Source: Diprion similis (taxonomy: Eukaryota; Arthropoda; Insecta; Hymenoptera; Diprionidae). From it: 64,000 bases of DNA. The stretch is from NCBI RefSeq assembly GCF_021155765.1, contig NC_060116.1:11036001-11100000 (forward strand), written 5' to 3'. Below the pieces are notes generated by a model. It did not search any database and had not been told where the DNA came from. It saw nothing but the letters and a program-made list of their open reading frames with translations. Made by a program: the position numbers and the translations under genes. Positions 1 to 11,251 of the stretch are shown one piece after another. Numbering within the stretch: position 1 is the stretch's first letter; each line of letters opens with the position of its first letter.

Positions 1-121
1 TAAAAATTGACTCGCCACGATAATGTGTGACTCAAAGGGTTAAGCAGTAGCAGTCGACAGAAGATTTCAGCCGGATATTCATAGTCACGTTAGTCAGGGT
101 AAATACTCATAAATCTTTCAG

Positions 122-1077
122 CTAATTCTCGGGCTTGGACTTCCCATGGAGGGTGGCCTGATCGTCGGATACGTTGTGAAGAACAATTACAACCTGCCTT
201 ACAACGCCACGTCGTACTTGAACCCCTACGTGCGCTATGAGAGATCGATTTACGGGGAGGATTTGCTCGAACCCGATGCTAAGGCTGACCGAAAAGGTAA
301 TAAATATCACAAGCTGTTCAATAATAATTTGGAATCGGCTTGCAGTCGACTGTCAGTTTGCTCTAGAGAATCGTTTTGCAGGAAGTACGACACGTTGGGA
401 AACTTACAGGATGTTGGAGTCGGCTTTCAATATTTTTGGGAGTGGAAAGTCCTGTTTGTTAAGGGCGATTTGCGAGGCAGCCGAAGGAGAGTCGTTCAAC
501 GAAAATCATGGACTTTTCGGTGAACTTCTCCATCTCTTTCTTACGTAAGTCAAGTGTGCCAGATAACACAGTTTTAAAGTTAACGGCATTATATACGGTG
601 TAATGCGTAATAGGCCCGCTAAATATTGGCGGATCAATTTCCACCCCTAAGGCACACAAAGTTGACCCAAAATATCGCTAAACGGTAATTGAGTCAGTGC
701 CGTTTTGCTCTTCCGGTAATAAGCCTTGTCGCATTTGCGAGCTACTCGTTAATAAACTTGGCTTTGAAATAATTCTGCCAATCGCGATTACGATCTGTCC
801 AGCTCACTCGTTTGATATCGTTCTTTGCCTCTCTGCTCATTCCTTGTGAAAGGTCGAGATATCCCGGCATTCAATTTGACGCCTTTTAGTTGCTGCTTAA
901 CGACCGTAACTATCTTATTCCAGACCATCCTTGACTGCAGAAGAATTCTTGGAGAGCACCGATCAAGAGTATCTTGCGGCTGAGTCACTTGGCCGAAGAT
1001 CTTTGGAAAAATGCCGGGCATTTTTTCCGGAATGCAAGACTAGTCCTCTAGAATATTTCACCGAGTCGGAAGATTAA
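122..1077 (+). CDS. DM4/DM12-family protein, gene A (5' end missing)
   Basis: Partial gene; coding exons 122-296, 382-544 and 924-1077, joined by GT-AG introns with matching phases (1, then 2), stop TAA at 1075-1077. The joined frame gives 163 residues. Seen in it: a first exon opening 'LILGLGLP' after a CAG acceptor at 119-121; a glycosylation-type 'LPYNAT' motif (residues 25-30); 'RWETYRMLE'; the C-x5-C signature 'CLLRAIC' (Cys 83 and 89); and a last exon with 'CRAFFPEC'. This is the DM4/DM12 layout, a family of presumed secreted proteins of unestablished function. The signal-peptide exon must lie before base 1. It differs from genes C to I in lacking the phase-2 intron before the C-x5-C exon and in having an 85-bp phase-1 intron further upstream. 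It is most similar to gene B. An AATAAA lies at 1254. The exon-2/exon-3 junction is the least certain part. Confidence 0.82.
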
Positions 1078-1253
1078 TTCCGTAAGGTCACGACCCGCGA
1101 TGTAGAGAAGACTTACCATAATTAATTTCTTCAACTAATATTTAAGGTCGAGCCGCGTGGATTCGAAGATCGGTATTTTGTGTCTGATCGTCTGACAGGA
1201 ACATTTTCTACTCAATCTCGATTCGATCACGCTTAGAATATTTTCATCGCATA

Positions 1254-1259
1254 AATAAA
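1254..1259 (+). other. Polyadenylation signal AATAAA, gene A
   Basis: Canonical hexamer 177 bp after the stop codon of gene A, the first good one downstream. Inferred from position only. Confidence 0.45.
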
Positions 1260-1773
1260 GACGAAACGACTGTAACTTATGGGTGAGAAATAAAAGCGGG
1301 ATCACCATTTGGCAGATCATTTACAGAGAGAAAGAGAGAGAGAAAGAGGGAATGAGACAGGGAGTAAAAGTGTGCTGTGAAGTTAATGTCGCTCGTTTAT
1401 TCTTTTACGCTTTTAATAAGACAGCTATATAAAGGCAAGCTCCTGATAAAAGTTATATCAAGGATCTACGAAGAAGATATTATCTTGATAGGTTAATAAA
1501 ATCGATCGTTCCACTTTCGATGCCGAAGCGATAATGGGAAGAGGAGTTTATCGTCATTGCCACCCACCTAATAAATTTCTGTAAATTCCTTTGCACGCCA
1601 ATTTTCAGCATTCGCGACCAAGTCATGCCACGGACATCGTCCTTGTTTCGAGGACCGATCGTCCGGGCCAAAGGTGACACGTCTACTCTCCTTATAGGCT
1701 TCAACGCAGCGATTTAGGGGTCGTGACAAATGAATTGTAGTGATCCTCGAGAGTCTGACTTTTGCCCGTAATC

Positions 1774-1776
<3 letters not shown>

Positions 1777-1799
<23 letters not shown>
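1777..1799. repeat. (AG)n microsatellite
   Basis: Uninterrupted AG dinucleotide run of about 23 bp upstream of gene B. Confidence 0.9.
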
Positions 1800-1805
<6 letters not shown>

Positions 1806-2376
1806 CAGAAAGCGTCGGAGGATGAAGTGGAAGAATCGGGATAGTAAAAGATGCTGCATCTTCCGGGAGCAACAAATTTCAGGCCGTTACATCAGAGAGC
1901 AATCTATTGTTTACTACGATACGACGTTATCTAAATGGAAGAGATTAAGACTCTCCGTCTTCTCTTCCCGTGATGCGGTTTGCGGCTGACGTTTTATTGG
2001 CCGTCCAGTCACTCTCCAGCGTCTCTGGAGTGACACGATATCGAAACTGAAAAGAACATAACGATTTTTTATTGCGCCATAGTTCGCAGCTGACTCGAAC
2101 TTCGGGGTCTCGAGTAACTGCGCCACCCGAGGACCGTTAGATCGAATTTATCCGAACCAGAAAGGTGTTTTGCGAGCATTTCACACCTCGCGGAGGTGCT
2201 AATGGCGAGCCTTATTCCGGCGGTCCTTCCACGCGGGCGCGGCTTAGTTAACGGTGGAAAAAAAATCTCTCACACCCGTTGTCTTCTTTACTTCGTAACT
2301 GTCTCAACCGAGACTCCCGTCGCGAGTGAACAACTCTCTGACGCTTTGTAATACGGCAAAAACGTAAACTGAGACC

Positions 2377-3770
2377 ATGCGGTTCCCGGTCGCTTTGCTC
2401 GCGACAATTTTCAACGTCGTATTCGCGAAGTATAACGAAGGCATCGAAAATTCATCCTACAACGACACGGCGGACTCAAACGACGATTTATTGTCCCGAG
2501 AGAGGAGAACTCTAGTTTATCCAAGCAGCTCTGACATGCTGGTGAGTAATGGACGAAGTCTGATATTTCGCAAAGCACGCTGCCCTGCAGTGGTTCACAC
2601 TCTTGGGTCTGGTCAAGGATTGGACGTGAGGTTATCCTGTGATCGCGATGACATCCTTCCACTTATTGTTATCAATCGGTGCGGGTGAGGTAGAAGCGAG
2701 AGACAAGAAGAATCTTCGTCCTAAATCCTCACTGCCAAGGATCAGGTTACACCTGTACCTTACCCAATCCATTTCGTTTTCACAGCTCATTTTTGGTCTC
2801 GGTACTCCGCTGCAGCTACAGCAGGAGAACGTGATCGTCGGTGCCTTCACGAAGATGCTCTACTCGCTTCCGGACAATTCCACCTACTACACGGAGCCCG
2901 GGGTCTACTACGCGAGGTCGACCAAGAGCCGGTGGAGCATATACAAGCTCTTGGAAACGGCGTCCGAAGTTTTTGGATACGGTGGAAAAGGGTGTATCCT
3001 GAGGTCGATCTGCGAGGCAGCCAATGTCCCTTTCAACGCGAACCATGGACTCTTCGGCCAGCTCGTCCACGCCTTCCTCACGTAAGAATTATGCCGTCGT
3101 AGGTATGAGAGAACGTACGAGTTAAGAGGAGGGCGTTCGAAGGCACTTTTCTTGCCCTTTTTCGCGAGAATATAAATAAGGTAAACCTCGTGCCGAGTCT
3201 CAAGTCCGCGAAGATTTTTTCACGCAGAAAGTTTAGCGTCCTCGTGATGTTTCCATCGAGCCAGATGATCGGTGGAAAGGGATTCGAGCCGCGGAAAGCC
3301 CGCTAGACCATGAAGAGCTGGAGGAGACCGTCTCTTATTTTCTTTCCACGCAGACCTTTTTGTGCCCCGCTAAAATGTGCAAATCGTTATTTAGTTTGAC
3401 TCGCATCGTCGACGAAACGGCGCCGCCTGTGCTTTCACGGGCTGCCTCTTAGAGTGTGTTATACGCCGGGTCAAGAATCTTTCCAAACTATTCATCGTTA
3501 TTTATTTTCCTAGGAACTTTACTCTTCTTTTCATTATTTCCCAAAGCTTCGCATTCGTCGCCGGAAAAATACTCACCGGTCCTTAAATTTAATCTGTCAA
3601 TTGATTTTTTACGCAGACCTTCGAGCACGAAGGAGGATCTGGACGAGTACGATGATCGAGATTATCACGCTGCAGAACGCCAAGGTCATAAGGACGGAGA
3701 TCACTGTGCCGAGCTTTATCCCGAGTGCAAGGAAAGCATTCTTGACGTATTTACAACAATCGATCACTGA
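2377..3770 (+). CDS. DM4/DM12-family secreted protein, gene B
   Basis: Three coding exons, 2377-2541, 2786-3081 and 3617-3770, give 204 residues with stop TGA ending at 3770. Intron phases are 0 and 2. The ATG at 2377 follows 'gagacc' and opens a signal peptide (residues 1 to about 17, 'LLATIFNVVFA'). A dibasic site 'RERR' (41-44) precedes 'TLVYPSSS'. Exon 2 begins 'LIFGLGTPLQ', has the N-glycosylation motif 'LPDNST' (84-89 region) and runs without an intron through 'RWSIYKLLE' into the C-x5-C signature 'CILRSIC' (Cys 125, 131). The last exon holds 'CAELYPEC' (Cys 184, 191). Compared with genes C to I, the intron before the C-x5-C segment is absent. It is closest to gene A over the whole middle region, suggesting a recent duplication. 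Known for the family: signal peptide plus conserved cysteines; function unknown. Confidence 0.9.
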
Positions 3771-5472
3771 TTATGGTCCGATCTTCTTCGTCCCACGAAC
3801 GTTTCTTACTCTTTCACGGGGGAAGTTTCAAGCGGATGACCTTCTAGTCGGGAATTACCAAGATTCGGAACGAAGCAGGCATACCTCAGGATCCAATAAA
3901 CATAGTTGAATCAACACTAGATCGAAAAAGTATTTCAAAAATCGCACCCATATGCTGGACGCGAGTGACGAGCGTGACGCGTGATGCGTGATGATTTTCA
4001 AAATAGTTTTTTTGCAATTGCCTAGATCGACTGTGAGTACGGAATAAGTGAAAAGATGAAAAGAAAATAACTCGAAGTAAGTTGAAGACGATTAAATAAA
4101 GAATGTTTTTATTATATATATACTGTATAGTCGCTGATTATTATAATCGAATATTTAAGTCACAGGTGGCATCCGTACCTTCAATTATAGAACCCCTAAG
4201 TTCCCGTCCTGCGATTTATGTGCGCTGTGTAAGCATCGAAGAGACAAATGAATGGTTATGACCAGGTTACGGTGGGGTGATCCGAATGATCTCATAAGCC
4301 GCAGAATGTTCGGAACTTTGACCGTTCCTGAGAAGACATTTCTGCGGCCATTTGCCATTCAGCCAGAATTCTTTACCGACTTCTGGCTTAATATTGCAAA
4401 CTTGAACGTTGCAGTGACTTTCGTGCGAGGAAGTGAATTCGCTAGTAAATATCTCAGTCAGCCCTAATCGATCCACGCAGCCAAATGTTTTCCAACTTCC
4501 ATACGCGTCTTTAATATAGATTCACATATTTATTCTCCTTATACGAATCGACTCATCACCATTTCGAGCGGAATAAAGTGCATCTTTCATAAACGGGGGA
4601 AAGGAGAAACTGAGCAGAAGAATGGAAGAGAAAAATCGAAGGTAAAACACGTGAGAAACTGGATGTGCACACAGCCACCGGGCTCGGTGCAATGTCAATA
4701 TGTATATCTGACCGGCGAGTAGTCGGGTGTAACGATCTGTTTGAGAAACATCTTCTGGGAAAAGCGTTACATTTCTCGTTTTCCGTATACCTATACGCCT
4801 ACTATGCACGTTCGCCTAATAATTCACGGTTCTCAACGGTAAAAGATGGAGGTTCTTTGCGAAAGAGAACGTGACGCTTATTTCTTTCAAGATACGTTTA
4901 ATACTTATACAAATGAATTTCAAATACGAGAATTATGCGAGTATAAATTTGAAGTTTCGTTTGAATCATTACGCGGTGGATCGGAGTTTTTTTTTCAACC
5001 TTTCTGAAAAGTCATTCGTATCATAAATTATAATAAAGTTGAAACTTTTAAAAAGTTTCTTTTACCCTCGTTTCAACACTTGCCGAGGTGTCGGCCAGCC
5101 GTAGATATAATTAACGCACGTGCAACGAGCCGTGTAGCGAAATCATTTCTCTCCTCGGATGTGAAACTGCTGCAGGTTTAAACGGGGAGTGCAATTAACG
5201 TTTCGCTACGGCGTGCGTTGCATTTTGAATGGAAGAAACCTTCGGTACAGCTGCGCCCACCTGCGCAAGAGCTATCCACGTGACGTATTAAACGAATGTG
5301 TACTTTTAGCGCCTTCGTAAAATAACGATGTGGCGATGACAGCGTCGGGAATCGTCAGGGGCGTCGGGCAAGCCTCAGCCAACGAGCGTCGAGCTTCAAT
5401 TACTTGGGTAAATACAAGAATCGCCCGAAGTGCTGTTGGTTATGGCTCAAACGACGGCGCTACTTCGTAACG
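3771..5472. other. Intergenic B-C
   Basis: No further gene recognised. It contains two AATAAA signals (3895, 4095), two adjacent hairpin-forming sequences (4298-4348 and 4361-4388) and otherwise unremarkable AT-rich DNA. Short frames on both strands at 4252-4476 look like chance products of the hairpins. Confidence 0.55.
3895..3900 (+). other. Polyadenylation signal AATAAA, gene B
   Basis: Hexamer 125 bp after the stop of gene B; a second AATAAA is at 4095-4100. Either could be used. Confidence 0.5.
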
Positions 5473-7134
5473 ATGTTTCGCGTGGATCTTTTACTAATTT
5501 TCTCCACTCTTTCCCTGGTCAGGGGCTTGTCAGTTTTATTGTATCCCCAAGGCACAGTGTTTCAGGTTTGTATTTCTCAGACATATCTCATTCCTTCCTC
5601 GCCGGCCACTTTTACTTTGCCAACTCGACTACTCGTGTCCTTTGATTTCCTGCTGCACGATATCCCAAGAAAGGGATGAAATCCTAAGGGTGGCGTTTTT
5701 TAAATTGCCCGTTAACTTTTCCCTTTAACGTAGTTTGGAATGTCCCAATTCATTATTGAAAAGGAAATACCCCGTAAATACGAGTATCACGATGAAACAC
5801 CGCTCCTCTGAATTTTTCAACACCCCTGCATTACAATTCATTTCTCAGATCACGTTCGGGCTCTCGACTCCTGTGGAACTGAACCTGCGGAATAGGGCGA
5901 TGGTCTACTCAGTTGGCTTTCAACTTCAGTTCACATTGCCTTATAATTTGACGCAATTTGAACCGACTATACTTCCTGCAAGATCTACCAGAGACTTGAC
6001 GTTGGAGGACACTTACGCGAGCATCGAGAACTTGCTTGACGAGTAAGAAATTGAGGGTTACCAATACATTCAGCTAGCGAGCGGTTAAACTTTACATTCA
6101 GGAAAAAAACATCATATTCAGTTCTAAGACTGCAATTGGTAATGTACTGTACCCACGCACCCGAAATACTCAGCACATGGCCTACGAAATAATGCACCGA
6201 AACAATCTAAACTTCGTGCAGTTTCTATGTATGCACGTATGCATATACGTATAGGCATCCACCGCCATCGCATGAAGTTATTCGAGAACTGGATAGTTTC
6301 ACCGAGCGTATGAACATAAATAATTTAACGGTTAAAATTGCATAAACTTATAAGCTAAGTTGGAATAGGTTCTCAGTTTTGTACAAGCATGCGAGTCCAT
6401 AATTTGCGATAAAATTTCATCGAGGTTGCACGTAGAATATAATAATATGCTCACACTCGAGTAGCTTCAGAGTGGCGAAATGAAGGGAGACTTAATTACT
6501 GCACGACGAAGGAATGGAAATTGATTAATTTACAGGAATGGCTGGAGCGACGGACGAGCATGTCTCCTGAGAAGTATCTGCGAACTGGCCGAGAGTCCGC
6601 TCGAAAGAGACGGGCAAGACTTCGTCGAAGAAGTCATCCACTTGCTTCTAACGTAAGTTAATTAGTTTCGTCGAGCCCAGCCGTTCGGCAAAGGCTAATG
6701 AACGTGACAATCCTCAATGAACACGATGGAAACGTGGCTAAAAGTCACTAATAGATGTCTACCCCCTTCGGTGCGAATGTATTACCGTTTCAACGTCCGA
6801 GATAATTGTTTCTATAGTGAAAAATTAAATTTTTACAACTATCGTAACGGCGGCAATATTCTACCGGGAATTTCAACTAAATTTTAAATCTTTCGACTCC
6901 TTGTCCTTTTCCCACCGGTGTAATAACGTCAGTCAGCAGTAAAAACTTGGCGATTCCAGACCGTCGGAGGATCTGCCGGAGGCCTTTGATTTCAATCACC
7001 GAAGCGTTCACGAGATGTACCACGAGGCGGAGAGGCTAGGCAAGAAAGGCGGAGACTGCATCTTGGCTTATCCTGATTGCATCAAATCGCCGTTGGAATC
7101 CTTTACGGAAGTTTTACGACTGAATCCGGAGTAA
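5473..7134 (+). CDS. DM4/DM12-family secreted protein, gene C
   Basis: Four coding exons: 5473-5565, 5849-6042, 6536-6652 and 6960-7134. Intron phases are 0, 2, 2; the product is 192 residues; stop TAA at 7132-7134. I chose the ATG at 5473 rather than the in-frame one at 5404 because it starts directly with a signal peptide ('MFRVDLLLIFSTLSLVRG'). Unlike the other complete genes there is no acidic pro-segment or dibasic site: the signal peptide runs straight into 'VLLYPQGTVFQ'. Exon 2 has 'FTLPYNLT' with a glycosylation sequon and lacks the second polybasic cluster. Signature cysteines are 'CLLRSIC' (105, 111) and 'CILAYPDC' (168, 175). AATAAA lies at 7303. Family assignment is firm; function unknown. 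Confidence 0.9.
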
Positions 7135-8056
7135 GAATCTAGTTACATCAGACTGAAATTGTTTACGACGTAGAGACGCGAGGAAATCTCAATGCGTTGG
7201 TTTGACCGTTCCAGCAATTTCACACAATCTTTTAACTCTCCCGAATTCCTTCGGGCATACATTAACACACAAACTGTAATCAACATGAACGACTACGCTT
7301 TAAATAAATATTCTAAATTTCTATAAACAATCGAAAAGAAACATTTCCTTTTTTCCATCAATTTACTACCGCTTATCCCATGCACAAGGCAACGAGCACC
7401 GTATCTTATAATGCCGAGGAATAAAGACGGGGAAATAAATTGGCCAACAAGTTTCCCTTGGCTTACGGCAGATGGGCGCGAGGGGAGATTATATCAAAGA
7501 AGAGATCCAGCATCTACATTCGCGGAGGTCACCAAAGGTCACGATATCGTTAAAGCCGCGGGAGCCTTTTTTCTAACCGGAAATTCGAGCCAAGCAAGGG
7601 TGCCGGGTATATTTTATTCGCCAATGAATGAATGCAATACCCGAATCGGAGTGATAAATAGAGCAATCCCCCATGCTTGCAAGCATTCAATGCGAGTTGC
7701 CACGTTTCGTACATTTCATACAGGTTTTATAATAATCGATTATTACTCGGTACGCTTGTCCTGATTTCACATCATGTCCCGTTCCTTCGAGCAGTGACGT
7801 CATAGGTTATAATGTCAAGAGCAAGCAATTGTGAACAAACACCCTCCCCGGTTTGAGTCTTGACTCCGGTCGACGTCCACAAAACTGGTTTAAAGCAAGC
7901 CACGTTTCCGACAACAGATAACTGGCAGCGAAGTGATGCCTTCGTATTATTTTTGACAAGTACCTGCAGTGTTTTCTTTAATCTTCTCTGAACTTTACTG
8001 AAGAAACTGTGCCTAAGTTTTTGGTGAAACCCGTGCAATTTAAGGATCCAAAAATA
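7135..8056. other. Intergenic C-D
   Basis: No gene or repeat recognised beyond the 3' end of gene C and the expected leader of gene D. An open frame at 7411-7764 (117 codons) shows no family motif and no splice-compatible continuation, so it is treated as chance. Confidence 0.5.
7303..7308 (+). other. Polyadenylation signal AATAAA, gene C
   Basis: Hexamer within 'taaataaata', 169 bp after the stop of gene C. Confidence 0.5.
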
Positions 8057-9972
8057 ATGAAAATCATTGATGTTCTGCTGACTTTGACCGGACTGTCAGT
8101 TGCGACTTTGGCGGAATATGATGGCGGCGAAATAAGAGACAAGAGACAAATCTACTCACCAATTTTGGTCGAGCCTTATGGAGGAACGTTTAAGGTAATG
8201 AAATGAAAAATTGCATCATTAAGCGTGACGACGTGTGAGGATAAAAAAATTATAAGTGCGCACTATATCCGTTACACGGCTTAACGTCAAAGAAATTAAC
8301 GAGCCAAGTACTATTTGCACGTCATCACCAACGACACGTGGGTGTAAAGTCTCCGCGTGATCAATAAATTAGCGCCTCACGGTTGTTGGGTAAATAATTG
8401 ATACGTGAACTCGATACCGCGTGATGGTTCGTCATTGAAAGTTAATGAGCTGATTTGCGCGATACCCTCAGCAAGCCGGTTACAACGTTGAATTAAACTT
8501 GAATAGCGGCGGATGTATAGATTGTGAAATTTTTACGAGTTTTATGGTCGTACGTAAGAGACCTGGTGCATGTGGCTTCGGGAAACATATGAGAGCGAAA
8601 AGTTGTCCGCAGGGGTGAATGACATTGGAAAAAAGTTACGCATTCGAGAGACCAAGGAAAACCGTTTCCTCGCGACTTCTATAATATTTTCTCCATGAAA
8701 ACTATATCCATCGGTAGACCGGAAACGAGGGTAGTCTTGGAGGAAAACCGACACGGAGGTGAATAACTTGTAAAAAAGAGTAAACTTTTACGGCGAAGTA
8801 ATATTGCTGCAGGCCAACAAAAAACACACGATACCTGTCTATTCAAAAAGTTGAAACACATAGAAAAAGAAATTCTGCGCGGTTTTGATGCCACGGGTTT
8901 CGAATGTTACACCCACCAAGCTGGGAAGCATTGAGCCCAGAAAAACCTCGGCTGTAATTTTTCCTCCTTTTTCTATCCGTCCGCTCGTCGCTCTATCGCC
9001 GAGTATTTTTGCCTGTGAAATATGATTCGACAAAATGATTTTACGCGCGTTACTCATCCGAAAAGAGTAAGCCACTCAAGCTGTTTTATTGACTTCCCGT
9101 TCCGATGCGATGCAAGCTTCCGTGGCACCCCAAGGTTTTATCGTCGCTTTCACCCCGCGTCGCATCGCGTGCATTTCCTCACAGTGAGAAAGCGATCGAG
9201 GCGTTAAAGGCACGAAAAAAGCTCCCTCGAGAACGATATGTACCTGAATTTTCCGCATTATTTCCAGCTCATCATTGGTATAGGTATACCGATCGCCCTG
9301 CCCGGTCGTTCTCTGGTCTACGGTCAAAACATGCAGTTCCAATACCCTCTTCCGACCAACGCCACCTTCTTCACGAATTTGTTCTCGACATCGAGTTCAT
9401 CTGGCCGCCGTCGTCGCAGCTCTTCGCGTTACGAGAGACAAATCGCTTACAGTATGTTGGAACAGCAATTCGACAGGTTGTTATCTATACATAGTAATGG
9501 CTAATTTTCGATGACTTTTCGTCCTTAATTCTACAACACAAATATCATGCTAATATCGACTTAATCGTAGCTATTTCTCAACGCGTATTACCGGAGTCCT
9601 TACGTTGCAGGAGCGGTGCCAACGGCAAGGAGTGCATAATGCGAGGCATTTGTGAAGCTGCGGAGACTCCGCTTCGCCAAGAAGGTCTGGTCGGAGAGCT
9701 TCTTCATCTGCTATTGACGTACGTAGACAGGATTATTGATAGTATCCTGACCCTGGCACAAATATTGTTGTGGTACTGGAGAGGGGCTTGCTTTATTATA
9801 ATTACTTCGTTATTTCAGGCCCGATTACGGTGGTAATACTTCCGTCGACGAAGATTACGTTAATGCGAAAAAGGCCGGAATACGAGGCGAGGATTGTGCG
9901 GCATTGTTTCCGGGCTGTCCGCACGGTTATGGAATACTGGACCACGTGTCAACTACAAAATATGTCAACTAG
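8057..9972 (+). CDS. DM4/DM12-family secreted protein, gene D
   Basis: Four coding exons: 8057-8194, 9268-9476, 9611-9718 and 9819-9972; phases 0, 2, 2; 202 residues; stop TAG at 9970-9972. The ATG at 8057 opens the signal peptide ('MKIIDVLLTLTGLSVATLA'). The upstream in-frame ATG at 8009 would bury it. A dibasic 'DKR' (28-30) follows. Exon 2 starts 'LIIGIGIPIAL', has 'YPLPTNAT' with a sequon and carries a strong tetrabasic 'GRRRR' (92-96) in a serine-rich stretch before 'YSMLEQQF'. Signature cysteines are 'CIMRGIC' (124, 130) and 'CAALFPGC' (178, 185). The first intron is about 1.07 kb; the others are 134 and 100 bp. No canonical AATAAA is close after the stop; the nearest seen is near 10928. 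Function unknown. Confidence 0.9.
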
Positions 9973-11251
9973 GTTAAGAACAATGTGATTGGCATAAACA
10001 AATCCCAGCTTTGAATATCGTGCATTGGATTATCTCACTGGTCCAGATTGCACGTAATTGATAGTATCCCAGGACCTCCGTAAGGCACGTCCACCACTTC
10101 TGTCTAGCCATTTCCAGTCATTCTCTCCGAGCGTCCAAGTGCGTCGGTACAACACAGTCGAAAAGTTTTGCCAAATTTCTAGGTCGTCGAGGAGAAAGAG
10201 AGGAAAAGTTTCGCGGTGACCGTAACGACCTATGGTATACTCTTTAACGGGGAAAGAAAACTCCTTGAAAACATGTGCGGCCAACCTTGATGACCTTACG
10301 ATGGTTACGCGAAAACTTGGTTCTAACGCAGCGAGCCAAGTATACCAACCATTACTACGACATCAGGATCGTGTCGTATTGACACTAGACGCGGGATACC
10401 GAGTATCACGCTAAACCAAACGAATTAGCTTTCGCTAACAATAAGTTGAGGAAGAACTGAGCATGCGATCTCACTCAGTCGACTCACGTGAGAGTTTCTT
10501 CTTAGTCGAGGACTTGCAAGTCATTCTTAGTCGAATACTTGCTCAGAAGTTACCGATAAAAGATCTCGAAACGTTTTCAAATACAAAAATGAATCGGTTG
10601 TAACCAGTTACGCGTTACCTTTCAATCTTAACGAAGTTGACGGTTGTCAGAGGGAGTCTTACGTATGCATGCAGCGAAGGTAAGTGCATCCGCAAATATA
10701 ATATGCATCAGGCTATTTTCGTCGGACTTAACACTCGCAGGGTTTAATGGTCAGAGCTTGAGGCGCTAATGGATGGAGATGACGTGACAGATTCCTCCGC
10801 GTTATTTGGTCTTTCTTTCATATTATGCATAGAGCGTTGCAGACTCGGCAAACCACGAGAAGTAAGACGACGCAGTGTCTGCAGAGTGTTGCATTGAGAA
10901 GAAGAGTCGAAACGCGAGACGGGACGGAATAAACTGCAATCATTCCGGGCCGGTGTGTCGGATAGATTTGTGCAAAATTGCTCCGCTTAGTGGGGGCTCC
11001 AATTAAATTAACCATCCAGTGTGTATTGCACGGAATCAACGTTTATTGCTGCCAGGCGGTAATTGGTGCACCGGAGGCCGCGGTATAACCCCAAGACAAA
11101 TCAGGCTCTCCGGAAACTGTCTCAGAAAGTCAAAACTAATTTAACTAATTCTCCTTCTACGTCCACGCGCTAGGGAGTTCACGTACACGTGCACACACTC
11201 GTCATGGTATACTTTGGATAGCGGAGAAATAGGCGAGTCAGTCGGTGAGTA
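9973..11251. other. Intergenic D-E
   Basis: No gene recognised. An 84-codon minus-strand frame (10030-10284) and short plus-strand frames show no motif I can name. A near-direct repeat 'cttagtcga-gacttgc' occurs at about 10501-10546. The right end should contain the promoter of gene E. Confidence 0.5.

Larger units (their letters stand above)
1078..2376. other. Intergenic A-B with GA-rich repeats
   Basis: No gene seen. It holds a purine-rich run at about 1323-1352 and a perfect (AG)n microsatellite at 1777-1799. The short open frames here run through the repeat and show no recognisable motif. The promoter and 5' leader of gene B must lie in its right part, but I see no clear TATA box. Confidence 0.6.

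Noticed and set aside
7411-7764. 117-codon plus-strand frame between genes C and D
   Set aside because: No signal peptide, no family cysteines and no splice-compatible continuation.
10030-10284. 84-codon minus-strand frame with 'DWKWLDRSGGRALRRSW', considered as a retroelement relic
   Set aside because: The resemblance is too weak to support; no neighbouring frames with reverse-transcriptase or endonuclease motifs.
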